A stretch of DNA of 64,000 bases from Limnomonas spitsbergensis (Eukaryota; Chlorophyta; Chlorophyceae; Chlamydomonadales): assembly GCA_037349105.1 (NCBI GenBank), contig JAYJMM010000099.1, forward strand, positions 3,139,501 to 3,203,500, read 5' to 3'. Below the pieces are notes generated by a model. That model was given only the letters and a program-made list of their open reading frames with translations. It had not been told where the DNA came from and did no database searches. The position numbers and the translations under genes are program-made. Positions 42,101 through 54,100 of the stretch are shown in pieces. Every line of letters starts with the position of its first letter. The first letter of the stretch is position 1.

Positions 42101-45100
42101 ACGCAGAAAACCCTGAACCTAAAACCAGGTGGCTCTATCGTTTACTTATCGCCTTGAACCCTGGAGCCCTGGACCCTGAACCCTGACCATTGATCCAGGT
42201 GGGGAAAAATGACCCCATGAAGCTCCTGGTGTTCAATGACATTGCTTTCATCTCTGAGACGTTGAATATAGCACCAACCTTGAAGCTGGTAACCACTTTA
42301 CAACCTGAACCTTCAACCCAAGACCAGACCTGAAAATCTGGACCCTGCACCCTGACCTTTGATCCAGGTGGGCAAGAAGTCGGGCCCCGTGAATTCTTGC
42401 TGTTCAACAACATTGGTATTGTCTCTGAGACGTTGAACATATTATGAAACTTTGAACCTGAACCCTTGAGCTGGTAACCACCTTACAACCTGAACCTCCA
42501 AAGCAAAACCAGACCTGAAACCTGGACCCTGAATCCTCACCGTTGATCTAGGTGGGCAAGAAGTCCGGCCCCCCATGAATTCTTGCTGTTCAACAATATA
42601 ATCGAACAAAGCATACAAATAAAACCCTGAACCTTAAACCCTAAACCCTAAACAAAGCATACACATAAAACCCTGACCTTAAACCCTAAACCCTAAACAA
42701 AGCATACACATAAAACCCTGAACCTTAAACCCTAAACCCTAAACAAAGCATACCCATAAAACCCTGAACCTTAAACCCTAAACCCTAAACAAAGCATACA
42801 CATAAAACCCTGAACCTTAAACCAGGTGACTCAATTTCGCCTTGAACCCTAAACCCTAGACCCAGAACCCACCACCTTGATCTTGTCCGAATACCAGACC
42901 TGAAATCCTAGACCCTGAACCCTAATCGTTGATCTAGGTGGGCAAGAAGTCCGGCCCCATGAAGTTCCTGGTGTTCAACGACATTGGTTCCATCTCTGAG
43001 ACGTTGTTCAACGACACATGCATCTGCACCAACTACACAGCTGGCACCACCCTGCCCCCCCGGGCCGGCACTTGCAAGAACAACAGCGACGCATCCACAA
43101 CTTGCTGCGCAGGCTACTGCCCGAGTGAGTCCAGTTAATTTCGTTAGGTTTCCCGAGATTACGCCTGCCGTATTCGAAAAAATTGGCACGTGTCTGCAAG
43201 AACAACAGCGACGCATCCACGACCTGCTGCGCAGGCTACTGCCCAGGTGAGGCATTTTCCCGTGGGCTCTGCCTTTATGTATTTATCCTTCTGATTCCCC
43301 AGGATTCTGCCCATTGAAGACATGTAAGTCTTGCTTTTAGCTCGCTGCCCGGAGGAATTATATGGGGCGGAAGTGTGGCGAAAGCAGGCTGAGATGAAGG
43401 GCAGGCTTGGCAAAGCAATCTGAAGAAAGCCGGACAGGGTGCATGGAGCATGGTGCATGGTGCCATGTACGGTACCTACCGTACCGTGGGTGGCGCATCG
43501 CAATGTCTTGCGCAGATTTTAGCCCAGGATTCTGCCCACTAAAAACGCAGTTTGTGCAAGAAAAAAACGGACGCATCCACGACTTGCTGTTGCACAAGTG
43601 AGGCCCTTTACCTGGGGTCCGTACCTTTCCCAGGAGTCCGTACCTTTCCCAGGAGTCTGTACCTTTCCCTGGGGTCTGTACCTTTCCCAGGAGTCCGTAC
43701 CTTTCCCTGGGGTCCGTACCTTTCCCAGGAGTCCGTACCTTTCCCTGGGGTCCGTACCTTTCCCTGGGGTCCGTACCTTTCCCTGGGGTCCGTACCTTTC
43801 CCTGGGGTCCGTACCTTTCCCTGGGGTCCGTACCTTTCCCTGGGGTCCGTACCTTTCCCTGGGGTCCTTTCCTTTCCCAGGAGTCCGTACCTTTCCCTGG
43901 GGTCCGTTCCTTTCCCTGGGGTCCGTACCTTTCCCTGGGGTCCGTACCTTTCCCTGGGGTCCGTTCCTTTCCCAGGAGTCCGTACCTTTCCCTGGGGTCC
44001 GTGCCTTTCCCTGGGGTCCGTACCTTTCCCTGGGGTCCGTACCTTTCCCTGGGGTCCGTACCTTTCCCTGGGGTCCGTACCTTTCCCTGGGGTCCGTACC
44101 TTTCCCTGGGGTCCGTACCTTTCCCTGGGGTCCGTGCCTTTCCCTGGGGTCCGTACCTTTCCCTGGGGTCCGTGCCTTTCCCTGGGGTCCGTACCTTTCC
44201 CTGGGGTCCGTGCCTTTCCCTGGGGTCCGTGCCTTTCCCAGGAGTCTGTACCTTTCCCTGGGGTCTGTACCTTTCCCAGGAGTCCGTACCTTTCCCTGGG
44301 GTCCGTACCTTTCCCAGGAGTCCGTACCTTTCCCTGGGGTCCGTACCTTTCCCTGGGGTCCATACCTTTCCCTGGGGTCCGTACCTTTCCCTGGGGTCCG
44401 TACCTTTCCCTGGGGTCCGTACCTTTCCCTGGGGTCCGTACCTTTCCCTGGGGTCCGTACCTTTCCCTGGGGTCCGTACCTTTCCCTGGGGTCCGTACCT
44501 TTCCCTGGGGTCCGTACCTTTCCCTGGGGTCTGTACCTTTCCCAGGAGTCCGTACCTTTCCCTGGGGTCCGTACCTTTCCCAGGAGTCCGTACCTTTCCC
44601 TGGGGTCCGTACCTTTCCCTGGGGTCCATACCTTTCCCTGGGGTCCGTACCTTTCCCTGGGGTCCGTACCTTTCCCTGGGGTCCGTACCTTTCCCTGGGG
44701 TCCGTGCCTTTCCCTGGGGTCCGTACCTTTCCCTGGGGTCCGTGCCTTTCCCTGGGGTCCGTGCCTTTCCCAGGAGTCTGTACCTTTCCCTGGGGTCTGT
44801 ACCTTTCCCAGGAGTCCGTACCTTTCCCTGGGGTCCGTACCTTTCCCAGGAGTCCGTACCTTTCCCTGGGGTCCGTACCTTTCCCTGGGGTCCGTACCTT
44901 TCCCTGGGGTCCGTACCTTTCCCTGGGGTCCGTACCTTTCCCTAGGGTCCGTACCTTTCCCTGGGGTCCGTACCTTTCCCTGGGGTCTGTTCCTTTCCCA
45001 GGAGTCCGTACCTTTCCCTGGGGTCCGTACCTTTCCCTGGGGTCCGTTCCTTTCCCAGGAGTCCGTACCTTTCCCTGGGGTCCGTACCTTTCCCTGGGGT

Positions 45101-48100
45101 CCGTACCTTTCCCTGGGGTCCGTTCCTTTCCCAGGAGTCCGTACCTTTCCCTGGGGTCCGTACCTTTCCCTGGGGTCCGTACCTTTCCCTGGGGTCCGTG
45201 CCTTTCCCAGGAGTCCGTACCTTTCCCTGGGGTCCGTTCCTTTCCCTGGGGTCCGTACCTTTCCCTGGGGACCGTACCTTTCCCTGGGGTCCGTTCCTTT
45301 CCCAGGAGTCCGTACCTTTCCCTGGGGTCCGTGCCTTTCCCTGGGGTCCGTACCTTTCCCTGGGGTCCGTACCTTTCCCTGGGGTCCGTACCTTTCCCTG
45401 GGGTCCGTACCTTTCCCTGGGGTCCGTACCTTTCCCTGGGGTCCTTTCCTTTCCCAGGAGTCCGTACCTTTCCCTGGGGTCCGTTCCTTTCCCTGGGGTC
45501 CGTACCTTTCCCTGGGGTCCGTACCTTTCCCTGGGGTCCGTTCCTTTCCCAGGAGTCCGTACCTTTCCCTGGGGTCCGTGCCTTTCCCTGGGGTCCGTAC
45601 CTTTCCCTGGGGTCCGTACCTTTCCCTGGGGTCCGTACCTTTCCCTGGGGTCCGTACCTTTCCCTGGGGTCCGTACCTTTCCCTGGGGTCCGTACCTTTC
45701 CCTGGGGTCCGTACCTTTCCCTGGGGTCCGTACCTTTCCCTGGGGTCCGTACCTTTCCCTGGGGTCCGTGCCTTTCCCTGGGGTCCGTACCTTTCCCTGG
45801 GGTCCGTGCCTTTCCCTGGGGTCCGTGCCTTTCCCAGGAGTCCGTACCTTTCCCTGGGGTCCGTACCTTTCCCTGGGGTCTGTACCTTTCCCTGGGGTCC
45901 GTACCTTTCCCTGGGGTCCGTACCTTTCCCTGGGGTCCGTACCTTTCCCTGGGGTCCGTACCTCTCCCAGGGGTCCGTGCCTTTCCCTGGGGTCTGTACC
46001 TTTCCCTGGGGTCCGTACCTTTCCTTTTTCTGAAGTTTGTTTTAGATCTCCTGAGGTTGCATTTTGTCGAAAAGGCGGCACGTGCCAGCACAACACCGAT
46101 GCATTCAGGACCTGCTGTGCATTTTTCTTGCCTCAGGGAGGCATTTTCCAGGGGGCTCTGCCTTCACTTTTTAGATTTTGTTTTCATATACGCATACCAA
46201 TATCCCGTTTATGAAAAAATATGTAAACCGGTGGATAAATAAATAAATATAATTGTATTTTCTTTTTAGATTTCCAGAGACTCCGCATACCGGTATTTTA
46301 AAAAGGGGGCACGTGCAAGAACAAGACGATTGCACTTACGACTTGCTCTGCTTTTACCCAAGTACGGTAGTGAGTTTTTTTTGTTTTTGACCTCCGTCAA
46401 TCCTCCGTCCCAAGTTTATAAAAATCCTGCGAAAAGAACCCATCTTGTTTTAAGTAACAACCGTTTATTACAAAACTGAGATGCTGCCCAGTAAAAAAAC
46501 GCGGGGCATGCGCCTGGGAATCAAAACTATGATGCATCCACGACTTCACGGTGACGAGGCAATCGGTGATACGAGGTAGGACCACTGAGCGTCTATATCC
46601 CTAGACTTGGGGGGGAGGGGAGCCCGTCTTTTAAGTTGTCTTCTTAGAGATGCACAGACTCCTCCACCTGACAACCTTTGGGAAATATTGTCGTAGTCCT
46701 CTCCTCTCCGTTACTTATGTGACACCTCTGACCTGCAGAGGTAGGCGCGGCACGCTCCCTTGGCCACGGGATGTGTTCTAGCTGATTTGTAGCTGAATGT
46801 TGCTGATTTGTAGCTCGAGCGTCGCTGAATGTTGCTGAATTGTAGTTTGAGTATAGCTGACGTGTAGCTGGATGTTGCTGAAATGTAGCTGGAGTGTAGC
46901 TGAAGTGTACTGTCTGCTGCTATTCGTACCGCAGTTCCTCCAGGCACTCCTGAGGGACAGGACTGGTACCTGACCATGTTCCAGTACACGCCCAACTCTG
47001 TCAAGGTAGGAAGGGTTTGGGGGTTGAGGTTAAGGGCTAAGACTAGTCCGTGACCATTTTCCAGTACACGTCCGACTGTTAAGGTAGAAAAGGGGTAGGG
47101 GTTGGGGCCAGGACTGGTACCTGACCATGTTCCAGGACACCCCCAACTCTTAAGGTAGGAAGGATGAAGGGGTTAAGGGTTTAGGGGTTGGGGCCAGGAC
47201 TGGTACCTGACCATGTTCCAGGACACCCCCAACTCTTAAGGTAGGAAGGATGAAGGGGTTTAGGGTTTAGGGGTTGGGGCTAGCACTGGTACCTGACCAT
47301 GTTCCAGGACACCCCTAATGCAGGCAAGGTAGGAAGAGGGAAGGGGTTGGAGTAAAACTGGTACCTGACCATGCTCCAATGCAGTCCAAAATCTGCTTGA
47401 AGGCAGGGAGGGTGAAGGGGTTGAGGATAAGGGCTGAGACGGGCACCTGAAGATGTTTCAGAATAACGACTACACGCCCAACTCTATTTAGATAGGAAGA
47501 GCTAAGGGGTTCAGGGGTTAGGGGTCAGGGTTTAGGTCCCCCTCCACGCCCCCCTCGCTCCTCATTGCTCCTCCCCCCCCCACTCATCCGCCCCCCTCCC
47601 TCCCACTGACCTCAAATGTTCACCTTCCTCCTCCTCCTCCACCGCCCCGCACACTCCTCTCTGTATCCTCCAGCTCGTCCCAGTCTTGGTCAAGGAGGAG
47701 GCAGATGCAAGCATGGCCATTCTCAACGGAGACCTCAGCTACGCGCAAGGCAAGTGGTGCAAACAAAAACACGTAACCTGGATCCCTAGACTCTCAACCC
47801 TAAACCCAAAACATGGCCATATTGAACGGCGACCTCAGCTATGCGCAAGGCAAGTATAGCGGACATGAAATTAGGGTTCATAATTTAAACCCTGAATCTT
47901 GATCCCTAGACTAAAAAACCCGACCCTTAATCAATTTAACCTAGACCTTAATATCTTCACCCTGAAATTTTAACTCGGCGACTTCAGCTATGCGCAGGGC
48001 AAGAGTAGAAAGCATGACACCTCGACCCACAATCTGAACACCTAGACTCTAAAACCCAAACCCATTGAACTCATGCCCTAAGCATTAAACATGATCGAGG

Positions 48101-51100
48101 CGGCCTCAGCTATGCGCAAGTATAGAGAGCATGAAACCTAGACCCTGAATCTGAGTCACAAGGCCACGAACCCTTCAACGCGAGCCATAGTCCAGGTGGT
48201 TTCAGCTTTGTGCAAGGCAAGTGTGGGGGGAGATGTGCAGGATATTTGTGTGAATCCCAATACTTGTGTGAACCCCTCAATCTTACACTCCTACACCCTG
48301 CACCAGGAACTTAATTCCCCCTATACCCTACACCTGCAACCCTGGACATATCTTACCTTCAAACTTGGATTAGGCAACATAATGTAAGCCTTATACTCTC
48401 CACTTTAAAACCTGAACCATGAACCCTATTCTCGTCCACTCACCCCCTAAGCCCAACCACCCTGTAAACCATATGTCCTACACCTTAAAACATGAAAACC
48501 ATATACCTTATTTTCCCCTTCAGGATACATCCTGAACCCTACACTCATGTACCATGCACCCTTTACCCAAAACTTAACATGTACACCCCCTCATTCCTCC
48601 CCCCCTCAGGACACACCCTGAACCCTGCACTCCTGCACCCTATACCGTTTACCCAATACTTAACATGTTCACCCCCTCTCCCCCTCCTCCCCCGCTTAGG
48701 ATACACCCTGAACCCTACACTCGTGCACTTAAAACCCTACACCTTCAACCCTAAACATGCACACCCCCTCTCCCCCTCCTCCCCCCCCTCAGGATATACG
48801 GACAACTGGGATATTTTCGGAAATCAGGTAAAAAGGGAATGTGTTATGAACATTGGTGGGAGGCAGGCCCTTAGGGGTGACAGGCAGGCCCTCAAGGGTG
48901 ACAGACAGACCCTTAGGGGTGTCGGGCAAGCCCCATGCAGAGGCAGACATGACCCAAAGGATGACAGGCAGACCCTTAAGGGTGACAGGAAGGCCCTTGA
49001 GGGTGACAGGCAGACCCTTAAGGGTGACAGGCAGGCCCTTGAGGGTGACAGGCAGGCCCTCAAGGGTGACAGACAGACCCTTAGGGGTGACAGGCAGGCC
49101 CCATGCAGAGGCAGACATGATCCAAAGGGTGACAGGCAGACCCTTGAGGGTGACAAGCAGGCCCTTACGGGTGACAGGCAGGCCCTGAAGGGTGACAGGC
49201 AGGCCCTTAAGGGTGACAGGCAGGCCCTTTAGGGTGACAGGCATACCCTTAGGGGTGACAGGCAGACCCTTAAGGGTGAAAGGCAGACCCTTAAGGGTGA
49301 CAGGCAGGCCCTTGAGGGTGACAGGCAGGCCCTTAGGGGTGACAGACAGCCCCGTAAGGGTGACAGGCAGGCCCTTAGAGGTGACAGGCAGACCCCTTAG
49401 GGTGGCAAGCAGGCCCCATGCAGAGGCAGACATGACCCAAAGGGTGACAGGCAGACCCTTGAGGGTGACAAGCAGGCCCTTAAGGGTGACAGGCAGGCCC
49501 TTGAGGGTGGCAGGCAGGCCCTTTAAGGTGACAGACAGGCCCTTAAGGGTGACGGGCAGGCCCGTAAGGGTGACAGGCAGGTCATTTCGCGTGACAGGGA
49601 GGCCCTGAAGGGTGACAGGCAGGCCCTTAAGGGTGACAGGTAGGCCCTTAGGGTGACAGGCAGACCCTTAAGGGTGACAGACAGGTCCTTAAGGGTGACA
49701 GGCAGGCCCTCAAGGGTGACAAGCAGACCCTTAAGGGTGACAGGCAGGTCCTTAAGGGTGTTAGACAGGCCCTTAAGGGTGATAGGCGGGCCCTTATGGG
49801 TGACAGACAGGCCCTTAAGGGTGACAGGCAGGCCCTTAAGGGTGTTAGACAGGCCCTTAAGGGTGATAGGCGGGCCCTTAAGGGTGACAGACAGGCCCTT
49901 AAGGGTGACAGGCAGACCCTTCAGGGTGACAGGCAGACACTTAAGAGTGACAGGCAGGCCCTTAAGGGTGACAGGCAGGCCCTTGCGGGTGACAGTCAGG
50001 CCCTGAAGGGTGACAGGCAGGCCCGTAAGGGTGTCAGGCAGGCCCTTAAGGTTGACAGGCAAGCCTTTACGGGTGACAGGCAGGTCCTTTGAGGTGACAA
50101 GCAAGCCCGTAAGGGTGGCAGACAGACCCTTCAGTGTGACAGGCAGGCCCTTAAGGGTGACAGGGAGGCCCTTAAGGGTGACAGGCAGGCCCTTAAGGGT
50201 GATAGACAGTTCCTTAACGGTGTCAGGCAGGCCCTCACGGGTGACAGGCAGGCCCTTAAGGGTGACAGGGAGGCCCTTAAGGGTGACAGTCAGGCCCTGA
50301 GGGGTGACAGGCAGGCCCTTAAGGGTGTCAGGCAGGCCCTTAAGGTTGACAGGCAGGCCCTTACGGGTGACAGGCAGGTCCTTTGAGGTGACAAGCAAGC
50401 CCGTAAGGGTGGCAGACAGACCCTTCAGTGTGACAGGCAGGCCCTTAAGGGTGACAGGGAGGCCCTTAAGGGTGACAGTCAGGCCCTGAGGGGTGACAGG
50501 CAGGCCCGTAAGGGTGTCAGGCAGGCCCTGAAGGTTGACAGGCAGGCCCTTACGGGTGACAGGCAGGTCCTTTGAGGTGACAAGCAAGCCCGTAAGGGTG
50601 GCAGACAGACCCTTCAGTGTGACAGGCAGGCCCTTGAGGGTGACAGGGAGGCCCTTAAGGGTGACAGGCAGGCCCTTAAGGGTGATAGACAGTTCCTTAA
50701 CGGTGTCAGGCAGGCCCTCACGGGTGACAGGCAGGCCCTTGAGGGTGACAGGGAGGCCCTTAAGGGTGACAGGCAGGCCCTAAAGGGTGACAGACAGGCC
50801 CTTAAGGGTGACAGGGAGGCCCTTACGGATAACGCAGGCCCTTAAGGGTGACAGGCAGGCCCTTAAGGGTGTCAGGCAGGCCCTTAAGGGTGACAGGCAG
50901 GCCCTTAAGGGTGACAGGCAGGACCTTAAGCTTCACAGGCAGGCCCCAGGCACCTGCAAACGCCTAGTGGCGGATTTTTATGACATGGGTGAGCAGGGGT
51001 TTCAAGGCCTCCCAGCATTTCATCTGGAGCGTGGGCGCAAGTGTGGTTGCAAGCGTGGTCGCAAGTGTGGATGCAAGGGTGGATGCTGAGCGCTGATCAG

Positions 51101-54100
51101 TGTTTATTTTCTTGGCTACTAGTCCACCCTAGGCAGGTCGCCCCGCAGCCGCTAGAGGCCTGATCGGGAGCAAACCTAGACCAGCATGTGGCCCAAAGCA
51201 GCATGGTTGGCCGCAGACGGGGACTCCGGCCAGAGGCTGGAGTGTAGCTATCATGTAGCTGAATCACGAAGGAAAAAAAACTGGCGCTGTTGAGCGCTGA
51301 AAAGGGTGCCTGGGGTGTAGCTGAGGTGTAGCTGACATTCGACCCTGCCAGGTAGAGGGGGGGAATATAGCTGTGCAGCACTTTCATCGCCCAACGCTTT
51401 CAGCGCCTTACACCCCCTGAAGTTTAGCCTTTAACCTTCATCCCTGTTGAATGGAGCCTGCGTTGAGCGCCTTCCACTTTCAGCGCCTTGAACTCCCTGA
51501 CGTAAACCCTCAACCCTTTGAGACGGGACCTGCTTTCAGCGCCTTTTACTCCCTGAATTGGAACCTTCAACCTGCAGCCTTCAACCCTGCCAAATGGAGC
51601 CTGATTTGACGCCTTTCACAAGCAGCGCCTTAAAGTCCCTAGTTTTTAACCCTCAACCTGCAACCCTCTACCTTTTCACCCTGTCAGATGCAGCCTGCGT
51701 TCAGCGCCTTTCACAAGCAACTCCTTAAAGTCCCTAGTTTTTAATTCGAAACCCTTAAACTTTTAACCCTGGATTTTAACCTGCAACCTGCAACCCTCCA
51801 CCTTTTCACCCTGTCAGATGGAGCCTGCGTTCAGCGCCTGGCCGCTCATGACAGGCCTGGGCAATCATGAGAGAGACTGGCCCGGCAGCGGAGATGCGTT
51901 CGAAGGCTTGGCTGTGAGTTATCAACATTTGTCAAAACTGTAGGAAAACATTCACAACTAAATAAAATAGTATTTGTATAGAGTATCGGTAAAAGCATGG
52001 GAGAGACTGGCCTGGCACCGGCGACGCATTTGACAGCTTGGCTGTGAGTTGTCAATGTGAGAATGTAAATACCGGTAAATGATATTATATTATGTATACG
52101 GTTTATTTAAATGGTCCTGGTACACGGTTTTAATCTACATTAATAATATATTGGAAACTTCAGTTCTGAAGATATAAGTTGCCTCCCCTTGGACTTGAAT
52201 TAATTATGTTTAAAGGCTTGGCTGTGAGTCTTCCCTGGGTGCATCCTGGTATCAAAATCATCAAAATGATAAATACGTGTAACCCTCTCTGCAAATTGCC
52301 TTCCCTCGGGTCGGGTTAAAAAGTATTAATTGATTCAGCTTCGCCCCGACCCCTTTTTCCCTAGACCCTAATACCCAGGGATTACCGAGTACCAGTAATA
52401 AATTAAATATACACCCTGAGGCGGTGATAAAGGAAGCCACCCGGTCAGCCGTAGCACTAGGTGGGCTGCCAACTGCCAACTGTCAACTGCCAACTGCCAA
52501 CTAAGTTCCAACACAAAATATGCTGTGCTTCTCGCAGAGTCCTGCTTACGACTCCGGCGGCGAGTGCGGTGTGGCATACACCCACAGGTAAGTGCACACA
52601 ACAACGAGCGCCGATGGATTTGGCGATTTATTTACTTAAAACGATTTGTTTACTAAAACCGGTTTGTATACGGAACACCCACAGGTAGGTGCACACACAA
52701 TCCTCAAGTGTTTAGTTCTTCAGTTGATGGATATGGCAATTTATTCACTAAAAACGATGAATTTACTAAAAATGGCATGCCACATATCTGCCACACACAG
52801 TATCCACACATCTGCCAGACATGAGTCACTCGTTTGTCACACAATCTCAACACAACTGTCACTCATCTGCCACACTTAGGCCGCACATTATTTACATACC
52901 CCTGCCGCACATTTGCCGTGTCACAGGTACCACAACCCCGGCCCTGGTGATTTGCTGGACCCGCGCATGTCCTACTACGAATTCAAGATGGGACCCGTGA
53001 GCTTCCTCATCCTGGACTCCGAGACCGATACCACCAAGGGATCGCACCAGGTACGGTACCCCGCCCTGCTGGTGCAACCTGCTGATGGCTAAATAAAGAA
53101 CATCATCTCGCAAGGCAAAAGAGGAAAATATCGGAGGGGGGGATTTCTTTTTTCATTGGCTTTTGGAACTAATTGTTTAGTGTGACCAGAAGTCATTCTT
53201 TGGTGGAAGCGCACCGCACAAATCAAATTTTCTTTATTTTTCTTACACCCTATCTTCCCCCTTGAACCCTCAACTTTGAACCCTGGCTACTTCAGTGAAC
53301 CTTGAACCTTGAACACATTTTTCTCAAACCCTATCTCCCCTCGACCCTGAACCCTAAACTCTCTCTCTCCTCCGCAGTGGCTGTGGGTGGAGAAGAACCT
53401 CAACCCTCAATCCTAAACCCTAAACCCTCAACCCTCAATTCTGAACCCTCTCTCTCTCCTCCGCAGTGGCTGTGGGTGGAGAAGACCCTCAATCCTCAAT
53501 CCTAAACCCTTAAACCTAAACCCTCAACTCTGAACCCTGTCTCTCTCTCCTCGGCAGTGGCTGTGGGTGGAGAAGACCCTCGCCAGTGTCAACCGCAAGA
53601 AGACCCCCTGGGTAGTGGTCAGCCTCCATCGCCCCATGCAGTGGATGTCCAGCGACACGAGGCCTGGCCAGGTGGGGGGAGTGCTTTGGGGTTTAGGGTA
53701 TAGGGTCGAGAAGGTGAAGCTTTTAGTGTTCAGGTTTAAAGGGGGATAGCCACCATCGCCCCATGCAGTGGATGTCTAGCGACACAAGGCCTGGTCAGGT
53801 GGGGGGAGTGCTTTGGGGTTTAGGGTTTAGGGTCGAGGAGGTGAGGGTTTTAGGGTTTAGGTTTAAAGGGGGATAGCCACCATCGCCCCATGCTGTGGAT
53901 GTCTAGCGACACAAGGCCTGGTCAGGTGGGGGGAGTGCTTTGGGGTTTAGGGTTTAGGGTCGAGGAGGTGAGGGTTTTAGGGTTCAGGTTTAAAGGGGGG
54001 ATAGCCACCATCGCCCCATGCAGTGGATGTCTAGCGACACAAGGCCTGGTCAGGTGGGGGGAGTGCTTTGGGGTTTAGGGTTTAGGGTCGAGGAGGTGAG

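Noticed and set aside
43358..46242. Very long open frames on both strands (up to 896 codons)
   Set aside because: By-product of the 20-bp satellite (60-bp, 20-residue periodic peptide) inside a PAP intron.
48492..51089. Long frames with GDRQALK or LPVTLKG repeats
   Set aside because: By-product of the 21-bp intronic minisatellite, open on both strands.
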